Shown here piece after piece: positions 11,899 to 22,400 of a DNA stretch of 64,000 nucleotides (the stretch's first letter is position 1; every line of letters begins with the position of its first letter). The notes under the pieces are model-generated. The model saw only the letters and a program-made list of their open reading frames with translations. It searched no databases and had not been told where the DNA came from. A program made the translations under genes and the position numbers. The stretch is from contig CATNEN010000033.1 of NCBI GenBank assembly GCA_950097015.1, forward strand, positions 2,960,001 through 3,024,000, in the 5' to 3' direction. Origin of the DNA: Macrostomum hystrix (lineage: Eukaryota > Platyhelminthes > Macrostomidae).

Positions 11899-13072
11899 GT
11901 GTAGCTGGGGCGGATTGTGTGTAGCTGGGGGCGGATTGAGTGTAGCTGGGGGCGGATTGAGTGTAGCTGGGAGCGGATTGAGTGTAGCAGGGGGCTGATT
12001 GAGTGTTGCTGGGAGCGGATTGTGTGTAGCTGGGTGCGGATTGAGTGTAGCTGGGAGCGGATTGAGTGTAGCTGGGAGCGGATTGAGTCTAGCTGGGAGC
12101 GGATTGAGTGTAGCAGGGGGCTGATTGAGTGTTGCTGGGAGCGGATTGTGTGTAGCTGGGTGCGGATTGAGTGTAGCTGGGAGCGGATTGAGTGTAGCTG
12201 GGAGCGGATTGAGTGTAGCTGGGAGCGGATTGAGTGTAGCTCGGAGCGGAGTATGTGTAGCTCGGAGCGGAGTATGTGTAGCTGGGAGCGGAGTATGTGT
12301 AGCTTGGAGCGGAGTATGTGTAGCTTGGAGCGGAGTATGTGTAGCTGGGAGCGGAGTATGTGTAGCTCGGAGCGGAGTATGTGTAGCTGGGAGCGGATTG
12401 AGTGTAGCTGGGAGCGGATTGAGTGTAGCTGGGAGCGGAGTTTGTGCAGCTCGGAGCGGAGTATGTGTAGCTGGGAGCGGAGTATGTGTAGCTGGGAGCG
12501 GAGTATGTGTAGCTGGGAGCGGAGTATGTGTAGCTCGGAGCGGAGTATGTGTAGCTCGGAGCGGAGTATGTGTAGCGGGGAGCGGAGTATGTGTAGCTGG
12601 GAGCGGAGTATGTGTAGCTGGGAGCGGAGTATGTGTAGCTCGGAGCGGAGTATGTGTAGCTCGGAGCGGAGTATGTGTAGCTCGGAGCGGAGTATGTGTA
12701 ACTGGGAGCGGAGTATGTGTAGCTGGGAGCGGAGTATGTGTAACTGGGAGCGGAGTATGAGTAGCTGGGAGCGGAGTATGTGTAGCTGGGAGCGGAGTAT
12801 GTGTAGCTGGGAGCGGAGTATGTGTAGCTGGGAGCGGAGTATGAGTAGCTGGGAGCGGAGTACGTGTAGCTGGGAGCGGAGTATGTGTAGCTCGGAGCGG
12901 AGTATGTGCAGCTGGGAGCGGAGTATGAGTAGCTGGGAGCGGAGTATGTGCAGCTGGGAGCGGAGTATGAGTAGCTGGGAGCGGAGTATGTGTAGCTGGG
13001 AGCGGAGTATGTGTAGCTGGGAGCGGAGTATGTGTAGCTGGAATCGGAGTATGTGTAGCTGGGAGCGGATTG
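11899..13072. repeat. Second array of the 21-bp peptidase-intron minisatellite family
   Basis: About 56 copies of the same unit as 5515-7830 (TGTAGCTGGGAGCGGATTGA). Here the form GGAGCGGAGTATGTGTAGCT dominates from 12240 onward. Long open frames on both strands follow from the 21-bp period and are not taken as genes. Confidence 0.95.
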
Positions 13073-13155
13073 AAAATAGAAATGGGCATACTTACGGACA
13101 GACATACTTCTATATCGTATTTTATATATCCTATTCATATTTTTGAACAAACAGA

Positions 13156-13303
13156 GAACCCAGAAGCAGCAGCACAGGCATCGACGACGATGACGACGTT
13201 CACAATCAATGCAGAGCATCCGCTGCTGAACTGCAAACAGCCATCACACCGCCAGCAGCGGTCGAGTTGTCTCGAGACTCAAAGCGGAAACCTTAAATGC
13301 AAG
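13156..13303 (+). CDS. Possible orphan C-terminal exon
   Basis: An AACAAACAG acceptor-like site at the end of a T-rich stretch is followed by an open frame reading REPRSSSTGIDDDDDVHN, then AELQTAITPPAAVELS, and ending RDSKRKP-stop. Its composition (acidic run, Ser/Pro, basic tail) looks more like a real C-terminal exon than the flanking DNA. I see no matching upstream exon. It could be an alternative last exon of the peptidase gene, part of an unseen gene, or chance. A second overlapping frame (13070-13408) is also open, which weakens the case. Confidence 0.25.
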
Positions 13304-13458
13304 CGAGCTCAGTCCACAAAAAATGTCAACATGAACACTAACAGACAGTTTGCCAACAGCAATGCTATTTTGCCTCACTCGGTGACTGCCGGCGAGCTGC
13401 CAATCTGAACTATTGATTTCACATTGGTCCCTGGCTGCTTGATAAACCTGTTGGACTC

Positions 13459-13928
13459 AGCTTGTCACTCTGAGCACATTGTCACTCTGAACACCTTGTC
13501 ACTCTGAGCACATTGTCACTCTGAACACCTTGTCACTCTGAGCACATTGTCACTCTGAGCACCTTGTCACTCTGAGCACCTTGTCACTCTGAGCACATTG
13601 TCACTCTGAGCACCTTGTCACTCTGAGCACCTTGTCACTCTGAGAACCTTGTCACTCTGAGCACCTTGTCACTCTGAGCACCTTGTCACTCTGAACACCT
13701 TGTCACTCTGAGCACCTTGTCACTCTGAGCACCTTGTCACTCTGAGCACCTTGTCACTCTGAGCACATTGTCACTCTGAACACCTTGTCACTCTGAGCGC
13801 CTTGTCACTCTGAGCACCTTGTCACTCTGAGCACATTGTCACTCTGAGCTCCTTGTCACTCTGAGTACCTTGTCACTCTGAGCACCTTGTCACTCTGAGC
13901 ACATTGTCACTCTGAGCGCATTTGTCAC
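13459..13928. repeat. 17-bp minisatellite
   Basis: About 28 copies of AGCACCTTGTCACTCTG with ACATTG and AACACC variants. The same unit reappears at 14779-14925. Confidence 0.95.
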
Positions 13929-13965
13929 TTTAATAAATAGTAATATTTGACTGCTTCCAGTGGAG

Positions 13966-14034
13966 TCGGGAATCGAACCACCGACCTTACAGTCATGAAT
14001 GAGTAATGACGCTGTAACCACTGGGATACAAAGT
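13966..14034 (-). mobile_element. tRNA-derived SINE fragment
   Basis: The minus strand reads TATCCCAGTGGTTACAGCG (A-box-like), then an anticodon-arm-like hairpin, then GGTCGGTGGTTCGATTCCCG (perfect pol III B box GGTTCGATTCC). Pairing of the T arm and acceptor stem is imperfect, so a tRNA-derived SINE or pseudo-tRNA is likelier than a working tRNA. A related B-box segment occurs at 56806-56833 on the plus strand. Confidence 0.5.
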
Positions 14035-14660
14035 ATCTCTACACACCTTGTCAGTCTCGCTGTCGTGTGACTGTCGGCTCATCTAATCTACGCGTTTGCC
14101 TCTTGCACCAAGGTCCCTAAGCCCGATTCCACGGCGAGGCCACATTTATTTGGGGCGCAGCCGCGGAGAGAAGGCTTGGGGGCTTGTCGTGCAATTTACG
14201 TCCTTGGGGGCCAACCTCCAAGGCACAATGAAATGTACACTGCCTGACGATGAGAAAGTCAGGGCAGGTGTACACACCTGTGTGAGCGTGTGCCTGCGTA
14301 CAGTATCTGTGTGCGTGTGTGCTCAGGAGTCAGCGAAATAGGCAGATCCTCGCTGGCTGCGGGTCGAGTGTCACCAAATGATGTGCCACTGCCCGCAGAC
14401 CTCTTGCAATTATCATTATTATTTTTAAGCTACACAATCTTATCTCAATCATCCAAATTCTTTCAACCCTGTACAACATGCTTTATTCTAATTGGCCACC
14501 AATGTTACTGTCTTACCACGAAATTTCTTTTCCACAATTTTAATAAAATTTGCTCAAGCCCCTTGCACTCAAAGTTGCATTTTCACACATTCCGCTTGTC
14601 GACGACGGGAGCAATCTCTCAGCTTTAAAGTGCGAACTGATTGAGACCAAAAATTAGGAC
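14035..14660. other. Spacer upstream of the PAN-fibrinogen gene
   Basis: No gene recognised. It includes a GC-rich 14095-14400 stretch with a short inverted repeat (CTGCCTGAC...GTCAGGGCAG) and a GT-rich run near 14280-14325. This may be an old dispersed repeat. The last 250 bp would hold the promoter of the gene starting at 14661. Confidence 0.3.
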
Positions 14661-16419
14661 ATGACAGCAAACCAACTGCATCAGTTACTGATCCTGGCAG
14701 CAATTTTGCTGACTGCGGTGATGACCCCAGCAGCGGCATGTGAGATTCTAAACTCAGTGCTAATGTTACACCACATAACTTGTCACTCTGAGCACCTTGT
14801 CACTCTGAGCACCTTGTCACTCTGAGCACCTTGTCACTCTGAGCACCTTGTCACTCTGAGCGCCTTGTCACTCTGAGCGCCTTGTCACTCTGAGCACCTT
14901 GTCACTCTGAGCGCCTTGTCACCCCCAGACGGCTGCAGCTACGAGCAGGGGCGCAGCGTGGAGGCAGCTGGCGCGATGTCATCGCAGGTGGCAGCCCGAA
15001 GCCTGGTCGAGTGCGCCACGCTGTGCACCGGCTGGACTGGCTGCCGTTGGTTCGACTTCAGCCACCAACGCCAGGCATGCTGCATGGCTGACGGCCCCGT
15101 CGACTGCTGGCGCTCTGGCGATGCTGCAGTCAGCGCGTTCAACGAGCTCACGAGCACCTGCTACACCTCAGGTGGCGATCCTCTATAACTGATAAGTGTG
15201 CTCAAGCGGCAGCTTAGTGAGACTCTGCCTTGCTTAGTGCTTAGTGAGACTCTTCAACTCATTACAGAGCCCTGCCCCAAGCAGACTGTGTCAGGCCAGC
15301 AGCGATATTGCGTCATCATGCAGAGGCTCAGCGACTCCGTGCCGTTCAACAGGACCTGGGCTGAGTACAAGAATGGCTTTGGGGACTCTCGGAACTGGTG
15401 GATTGGTGAGCAGTGGGATGGGTGAGCAGTGGGGATGGGTGTGCAGTGGGATCGGTGAGCAGTGGGGATGGGTGAGCAGTGGTAGTTGAGAATGGGTGAG
15501 CAGTGGGGATGGGTGAGCAGTGGGGATTGGTGAGCAGTGGGGATGGGTGAGCAGTGGGATGGGTGAGCAGTGGGGATGGGTGAGCAGTGGGGATGGGTGA
15601 GCAGTGGGGATGGGTGAGCAGTGGCGATGGGTGAGCAGTGGGGATGGGTGAGCAGTGGGGATTGGTGAGCAGTGGGGATGGGTGAGCAGTGGGATGGGTG
15701 AGCAGTGGGGATGGGTGAGCAGTGGGGATGGGTGAGCAGTGGGGATGGGTGAGCAGTGGCGATGGGTGAGCAGTGGGGATGGGTGAGCAGTGGGGATGGG
15801 TGAGCAGTGGTAGTTGAGAATGGGTGAGCAGTGGTAGTTGAGAATGGGTGAGCAGTGGTAGTTGAGAATGGGTGAGCAGTGGTAGTTGAGAATGGGTGAG
15901 CAGTGGTAGTTGAGAATGGGTGAGCAGTGTGAATGAGTCAGTCGTCACTGGCACCCCACCTGTCACTCACTCACTCAATCGTTGCTCTCAGGTCTGCAGA
16001 CGATCTTCGCGCTGACAGCAAGTGGCTTGCAGACGCTGAGGGTGGAGATGACCTCCTGGGACAATCTGAGCTACTTCTGCGAGCACCCGAACTTCACTGT
16101 GCAGAGCGGTCTCACGAACTACACCATGACAGTGTCTCCGTTCCTCAGTGACCGCTGCAGTGTCAACAATGACGCCCTGCTGTACCACTCCGGCATGCAG
16201 TTCTCCACCATCGATGTCGACAATGACGCAGTTGGCGGGCAGGCCTGCGCCAGCGTGCGGGGCGGGGGCGGCTGGTGGTACCGCAGCTGCATGATGCCAA
16301 ATCCCACTGGAATCTACTCACATGAGTACATTTACTTCAGGAGCAACATGTTCTGGAAACTGCAGTCTGGTGATGTGCCAATGAGGCAGATAAGGCTGCT
16401 GCTGCGCATAGTTCTGTGA
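14661..16419 (+). CDS. Secreted PAN + fibrinogen-related domain protein, 4 exons, 295 aa
   Basis: Exons 14661-14739, 14929-15171, 15268-15405 and 15992-16419, all joined in phase 1. Exon 1 is a signal peptide (MTANQLHQLLILAAILLTAV then a small-residue AAA site) and was chosen by its ATG and clean GTGAGA donor. Exon 2 is an eight-cysteine PAN/apple-like domain (CATLCTGWTGCRWFDFS). Exons 3-4 encode a fibrinogen C-terminal domain: FNRTWAEYKNGFGD, NWWIGLQTIFALT, the Ca-site-like GMQFSTIDVDND, then GGGWWYRSCM and NPTGIY. Family members bind sugars, acetyl groups or receptors outside the cell (ficolins, FREPs, angiopoietins); the ligand here cannot be predicted. Exon-intron modularity and PAN placement parallel the PAN-glycine-rich gene at 35693. 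The exon 2 donor (GTGGCG) is weak. Confidence 0.87.
14779..14925. repeat. 17-bp minisatellite in intron 1 of the PAN-fibrinogen gene
   Basis: About nine copies of the same AGCACCTTGTCACTCTG unit found at 13459-13928, running up to the acceptor CACCCCCAG of exon 2. The two arrays flank the presumed promoter and first exon of this gene. Confidence 0.93.
15402..15933. repeat. Minisatellite that begins at the 5' splice site of intron 3
   Basis: About 30 units, mainly 17 bp (GGTGAGCAGTGGGGATG), with a 24-bp variant carrying TAGTTGAGAATG at the right end. The real donor of exon 3 (ATTG|GTGAGCAG at 15406) is the first unit, so a consensus-like GTGAGC is repeated through the intron 15406-15991. Confidence 0.95.
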
Positions 16420-17369
16420 CGTCAGTTCAAATTCCTACTTTGCAACAATAGTACAGGGACAGTAAAACTGCGCATTTTCTCTCTTACACAGCAATGACAG
16501 TTTTCAGAGTAGTAAAGCTACTTGGCATAAAACAGCGGCCAAAACCTTTGCTAGGGAATGCATTTTTCTTAAAAAATAATTTGTTGTCTAATTGCTGCTC
16601 TGTCCCAGGCCGTCTGTGTGCACAAAATTAATGAGCATTAATGAGACTTTAGGTATTTCTTTTTTCCGCCACCTCCTTCGCGTTCTCTATTTTCCTCTCA
16701 CTCTTCTCTGTGTCACTATGGAAACCAACTGTTTTCCCTGTCTTAGAGTGTTTGTCAACTTCACCGACAGCAAGCCTGCTTTTTCGGCTAATGAAGAATA
16801 CATTGATACTCAATACTCAATAGACTACTCGCAGTAGCAAGCACAGAAAATTGGCGACAAAGTTCGATGGCATCCTCTGTCAACCAGTCAATGTGAGTAA
16901 GTGTTCCGATATATACTGGGCTAACAATCTATCTGCCCTCTAATCCTTTTTACTTCCTGCCTATTTCCCAAACTTTATATTCAATGTGGATAAACTCTAT
17001 CATCGACAAATGACAAATGAAACGACAAATAAACGCGCAGAGGTGGCAAAAAAGTATGCGGCATGGAGAATCTTATCACCTGCACAGGATCAGGCAGTCT
17101 GCTTCTGAGCACTTTTATTCAGCAGCGCACAGGTGGTCTCAGTTGCTAGGGAGCGAGTTGCACTAGCATTCCGAACATTTCAGTGCCTGAGCACGGCACA
17201 GGTTGGAGATGCGAGTCAGTTAAAAGCGGTTAAATAATGACCTGACTAAGTAAATTCGCTGAGAGCCGTACATCGAAAAGGGTAAAGTCATAGAGGACAA
17301 ATGTGCTAAACTTTCATTAATAATACATACAAAAGTTTCTCCAATGCCAGGGCACTAAAACTAAAACAC
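16420..17369. other. Spacer, no gene seen
   Basis: AT-rich sequence after the PAN-fibrinogen stop, presumably its 3' UTR followed by intergenic DNA. A candidate AATAAA occurs near 17025. No convincing coding, RNA or mobile-element signal was found. Confidence 0.4.
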
Positions 17370-17585
17370 TCTCTCCCTCTCTCTTGCTATTGGCTGGCGA
17401 GCCACCCTCTCTCCTTTCACTCTCTCCCTCTCTCTTGCTATTGGCTGGCGAGCCACCCTCTCTCCTTTCACTCTCTCCCTCTCTCTTGCTATTGGCTGGC
17501 GAGCCACCCTCTCTCCTTTCACTCTCTCCCTCTCTCTCTTGCTATTGGCTGGCGAGCCACCCTCTCCCCTTTCACTCTCTCCCAA
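17370..17585. repeat. Four copies of a 51-bp CT-rich repeat
   Basis: Each copy holds TTGCTATTGGCTGGCGAGCC and a CTCTCTCC tract. The fourth copy has an extra CT pair and a CCC variant. Confidence 0.9.
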
Positions 17586-17724
17586 TGCACATTCCGACTA
17601 GTTCGCGCTTGCTTATCTTATTCACACGTGAGTCGCTAACAATTACACCAATACAAATGGTAAATTTGAAAAGCTCATTCTTAGCCTATTTACGACACGA
17701 CGAAATCCGCAGACGAAACTACCC

Positions 17725-18058
17725 ACCACCCCATAGATTGCACCCACCACCCATAGATTTCACCCACCACCCCATAGATTGCACCCACCACCCATAGATT
17801 TCACCCACCACCCCATAGATTGCACCCACCACCCCATAGATTGCACCCAACACCCCATGGATTGCATCTACCACCCCATGGATTGCATCTACCACCCCAT
17901 GGATTGCACCACCACCCCATAGATAGCACCCAACACCCCATGGATTGCATCTACCACCCCATGGATTGCATCTACCACCCCATGGATTGCATCTACCACC
18001 CCATGGATTGCATCTACCACCCCATGGATTGCATCTACCACCCCATGGATTGCACCCA
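17725..18058. repeat. 21-bp minisatellite
   Basis: About 16 copies of ACCACCCCATGGATTGCATC and its ACCCATAGATTTCACCC variant. The left half is heterogeneous; the right half (17850-18058) is nearly homogeneous. Confidence 0.93.
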
Positions 18059-18807
18059 AAAAATTGCACCACTCCAATAAAACTGGCCAACTCGGACAGC
18101 CATGCATTTTTATCTCCAATCCATCAAAGCGCCTGATGACAGTTTAAACATGAATGCCATGCAGCACATCCAGCTCATACTTACTCGAGAAACTGTCCAG
18201 AGCACCCTGGCACAAGCCATGTTGAAAAAGCATGGACCTGGCCCTGGCCGCAGAAAAAGAACTTTTAAAAAGTTTGCGGAGGGCCAAAGCTCTCATACAC
18301 TCTTTCCTGCGATCAGAAAGTGCAGATTCAGGCGCTAGTGGTGGCTGAGCTTCCGCCAAAGTGTCCCATTTCTGTGACACCCCAGTTTGAGATGGTCCCA
18401 TTGTGAGTTGCAGTACGGATCAATGATAAAACTGGCTAGAAAACAAGCCACGCACAGTGATTTATTTACGTAAAAGCACTTTCCGTTAGTTGATGATTCA
18501 AGCCAATAAGAATGTACTTTAAAAATGCTGCGAGAAATATATTTAACCTGCGTTCAGCCAAATTGACACGTGTGCTGTCATGTGTCAATCATGGGATCAA
18601 TGATGTTTCTTCTGCTCAGAAGATTAAGCTTCGAGCTTCGGGACAAAAATGCTATATTTTTGTAGTTACATTTTCTTGCAATTTGAATAATTTTGAATCG
18701 ATCCAGCGAGTAGTAGTTTTATTTCACTGATAAAAGTCAGATTCCACATAATTTTACGAAATTGACGTAACAAATATTTAAGTTTTATATTTAGTAGCGA
18801 CACTGGG
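18059..18807. other. Spacer with one weak exon-like segment
   Basis: Mostly AT-rich. On the minus strand 18401 down to about 18190 is open from an ATG in fair context to a strong GTAAGT donor, encoding a basic segment (RRKECMRALALRKLFKSSFS), but the plus strand is open too. No partner exon was found, so I do not call a gene. Confidence 0.25.
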
Positions 18808-19345
18808 ACACATGACAGAGTGACACATGACAGAGTGACACATGACAGAGTGACACATGACAGAGTGACACATGACAGAGTGACACATGACAGAGTGACA
18901 CATGGCAGAGTGACACATGACAGAGTGACCCATGACAGAGTGACACATGGCAGAGTGACACATGACAGGGTGACACATGGCAGAGTGACCCATGACAGAG
19001 TGACACATGGCAGAGTGACACATGACAGAGTGACACATGACAGAGTGACACATGACAGAGTGACACATGACAGAGTGACACATGGCAGAGTGACACATGA
19101 CAGAGTGACACATGGCAGAGTGACACATGACAGGGTGACACATGACAGAGTGACACATGACAGAGTGACACATGACAGAGTGACACATGGCAGAGTGACC
19201 CATGGCAGAGTGACACATGGCAGAGTGACACATGACAGAGTGACACATGGCAGAGTGACACATGACAGAGTGACACATGGCAGAGTGACACATGACAGAG
19301 TGACACATGACAGATTGACACATCGCAGAGTGACACATCGCAGAG
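18808..19345. repeat. 15-bp minisatellite
   Basis: About 36 copies of GACACATGACAGAGT with GGCAGAG and GACCCATG variants. All long open frames here, on both strands, come from the 15-bp period. Confidence 0.96.
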
Positions 19346-19441
19346 TGACACATGACACATTAGCGAGAAATATTCTAGACTTTTCTAGCAATACAGGAGA
19401 AACTAATTATTATTAAGAAAATTCTGATGAGAAATGGGATT

Positions 19442-19515
19442 GTGACACAGGGTGCCATCCTGTGTGATACACGGAGTGACATCCTGTGTGATACACGGAG
19501 TGACATCCTGTGTGG
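19442..19515. repeat. Three copies of a ~24-bp repeat
   Basis: Copies of GAGTGACATCCTGTGTGATA with slight changes lie just 3' of the GPCR stop, probably in its 3' UTR (minus strand). Confidence 0.8.
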
Positions 19516-19631
19516 CACACGGAGTATTGCAGGCAGCGGAGGAAATGAAAAATAATGTTTAGTCTGTTCTAGACACGAGGGACAGGTTAATGAGGCTCGA
19601 ATCCCGTGGAAAGACACCCGTCAGATGCAAG

Positions 19632-20807
19632 TCAGAGCGAGCACCTCTTGGAGTACAGGCCCCTGAGCTCCGAGCGGAACTTCGGGTTGAACAGCGCATA
19701 GACAGCGAAATTCAGAGACGAGTTCAAGTAGTACAGCCGGTGCAGCGGCGAGTCGCTGATGACGCCGAAGTTGATGAGGATGCCGGGCAGGAGGCTGAGG
19801 TAGAACAGCACGGAGGCACCGAACAGCATCAGGGCCAGGCGCATCGGGAACCAGCCGCCACCAACTGGGGTGCCGATGCGGCGCTCCTCAGCGCTGTCGC
19901 CGGCTGCCGGACAGTCCGAGTCCTCGTCCACCGCCTGATGGCACTCGACGCTGAACTGCACCAGCTGGCCGCGCTGATGACCGTTGGAAGCGGCCGCTTC
20001 AATGGATTCAGCCGCCTCCGCCGCTTCTGCCAGCTCCGCCACTGGCGTGGTGGCTCCCGCTGGCGACTGCGATGGAGCCGCTCCGGTGCTGCTGCCGACG
20101 GTGCCACGAGGCCTGCTCCGCCGCTGAGTCGTTAGGCTGTTCAGCGTCTGTCGTGTGTGCTTCCGCCTGTGTGACCTGCGCCGCTCCATGGCGGCCACGA
20201 AGGACAAAATCCGGGCGTACAGGCCAGCCACCAGCACAATGGAGCAGCTGCCCAGAGCTCCGTAGAACACCAGCAGGTAGGCCTCCAGGCGAGTTTTGAT
20301 CTCGCAGTCGTCTTCAATGACGTAGTGAGTGACAACGTTGCCAGTTTCCAGAGCGGCCACCGCGGCACCGCTGAGAAGAAGGGCGGCGACGGTGCGCCTG
20401 AAGGACAGGCCGTCCTGCCGCGCCTTCACTACGCACAGAAACCTGTCGACAGCAATCAGCACAAGCACGCAGCCTTCCAGCTCGAAGGCCGCCTGCCGAG
20501 ATGACAGAATGACGGTGCCCAAGAAGTGCCACCGAAGTCGGCCGCCCGTGGCGTACTCGGCGTAGACCCGGTAGCAGTCAAGCGGCAGGATCAGGCCGGA
20601 GATGGCCAGGTCCAAGCAGCTGAGAAACAGCACCAGAAAGCGAAGGCTTCTCTCCCGGCTGGAGCGGAACACCAGCATCACGTGCGCGTTGCCAATGACG
20701 CCGATGACGCCAAGGACGGCGTAGGAGGCCAGCGAGGCGTGGGCGGCCCCGGCCGAGCTGAGCACAGAGTGCTCAGTGCAGTTCACATCAGCGAATGTCG
20801 TTGCCAT
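19632..20807 (-). CDS. Rhodopsin-like (class A) GPCR, intronless, 391 aa
   Basis: Single open frame with seven hydrophobic segments: TM1 about 27-50 with GVIGNAHVM (GN motif), TM2 with LSCLDLAISGLILP (LxxxD), TM3 ending AVDRFLCV (DRF in place of DRY), TM4 about 140-160, TM5 about 178-205, TM6 with LFYLSLLPGI, and TM7 with LNFAVYALFNP. The third intracellular loop is long (about 115 residues), basic at its start and then Ala/Glu/Ser-rich. Two features are unusual: TM7 has NFAVY instead of NPxxY, and I find no Cys at the usual top-of-TM3 position, although the second extracellular loop has DDCEI. Such receptors signal through G proteins at the plasma membrane. The ligand class is not recognisable; neuropeptide or orphan expansion families are plausible. 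Confidence 0.85.
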   Translation of the reverse strand: MATTFADVNCTEHSVLSSAGAAHASLASYAVLGVIGVIGNAHVMLVFRSSRERSLRFLVLFLSCLDLAISGLILPLDCYRVYAEYATGGRLRWHFLGTVILSSRQAAFELEGCVLVLIAVDRFLCVVKARQDGLSFRRTVAALLLSGAAVAALETGNVVTHYVIEDDCEIKTRLEAYLLVFYGALGSCSIVLVAGLYARILSFVAAMERRRSHRRKHTRQTLNSLTTQRRSRPRGTVGSSTGAAPSQSPAGATTPVAELAEAAEAAESIEAAASNGHQRGQLVQFSVECHQAVDEDSDCPAAGDSAEERRIGTPVGGGWFPMRLALMLFGASVLFYLSLLPGILINFGVISDSPLHRLYYLNSSLNFAVYALFNPKFRSELRGLYSKRCSL

Positions 20808-21015
20808 GCGGGCGTCTGGATTGTGTTTCCTGGCGTCTGTCGCATTGGTGGCTCAGCAACTATCGGCTTGGGGATTTGGGGACTGCGGCTGAACCTCTGA
20901 CTGCCCGCACCCGCCCATTCACAGGCTTCGCTTCATAGCGACCATTTTCTGATTGGCTGTTAGATTTGTCAAATTGCCTCCTCCAGCTGCTCAGCCACCA
21001 GCTAAAACGCAAAAA

Positions 21016-21283
<268 letters not shown>

Positions 21284-21634
21284 GGCTCTGATAACTGAAC
21301 TACAATTTTTAAGCTTCAATAAACTTTTCTGCAAAAGTTCCAAACGGATAGTCGATGGCCAGCAACTATCGATCTAAGTGATAGCTCAGAGGCAGGCAGG
21401 GCGGAGGGAGGATGGGACCGAGGAAATGCGCTGCCCCCCACCAGCTTCCTGGTGTGAGGAGGCGCGCAGACAGCGGCTGGCCAGGAAACGATTCGAAAAG
21501 CCAAATCGGCAAATTCTATCGATGCAGGCAGCACGGAGTAAGGCAGCCTGCACTGCTAATGTGTCCGTCACGCCAGTCAATACTTTCTGATTCACGTGTG
21601 ATTTTCCTGTGCGCGAAATGGCCTGCTTTAAAGA
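21284..21634. other. Spacer between two arrays
   Basis: Unique, moderately GC-rich. Short open frames exist on both strands but none resembles a protein family. Confidence 0.3.
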
Positions 21635-22400
21635 CTCATGTGTTCTCTGTCATAAACTCATGTGTTCTCAGTCATAGACTCATGTGTTCTCAGTCATAGA
21701 CTCATGTGTTCTCAGTCATAGACTCATGTGTTCTCAGTCATAGACTCATGCGTTCTCAGTCATAGACTCATGTGTTGTCAGTCATAGACTCATGTGTTCT
21801 CAGTCATAAACTCATGTGTTCTCAGTCATAGACTCATGTGTTCTCAGTCATAAACTCATGTGTTCTCAGTCATAAACTCATGTGTTCTCAGTCATAGACT
21901 CATGTGTTCTCAGTCATAAACTCATGTGTTCTCAGTCATAGACTCATGTGTTCTCAGTGATAGACTCATGTGTTGTCAGTCATAGACTCATGCGTTCTCA
22001 GTCATAGACTCATGTGTTGTCAGTCATAGACTCATGTGTTCTCAGTCATAGACTCATGTGTTCTCAGTCATAGACTCATGCGTTCTCAGTCATAGACTCA
22101 TGTGTTGTCAGTCATAGACTCATGTGTTCTCAGTCATAAACTCATGTGTTCTCAGTCATAGACTCATGTGTTCTCAGTCATAAACTCATGTGTTCTCAGT
22201 CATAGACTCATGTGTTCTCAGTCATAAACTCATGTGTTCTCAGTCATAGACTCATGTGTTCTCAGTCATAGACTCATGTGTTCTCAGTCATAGACTCATG
22301 CGTTCTCAGTCATAGACTCATGTGTTGTCAGTCATAGACTCATGTGTTCTCAGTCATAAACTCATGTGTTCTCAGTCATAAACTCATGTGTTCTCAGTCA
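21635..22400. repeat. 22-bp minisatellite
   Basis: About 34 copies of AGTCATAGACTCATGTGTTC with ATAAACTC, GCGTTCTC and TTGTCAG variants. The variants recur in blocks, which suggests higher-order duplication. Confidence 0.95.

Noticed and set aside
11830..13219. Overlapping long open frames on both strands (SAPSYTY and CSWERSM repeats)
   Set aside because: The same 21-bp satellite; being open in several frames and on both strands at once argues against coding.
18144..18401. Minus-strand exon candidate with a strong GTAAGT donor
   Set aside because: No partner exon or homology, and the plus strand is equally open; kept only as a note in the spacer entry.
18666..19416. Four overlapping open frames (CVTLS, MCHS, CHVSL, THDRV repeats)
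   Set aside because: All arise from the 15-bp satellite 18808-19345.
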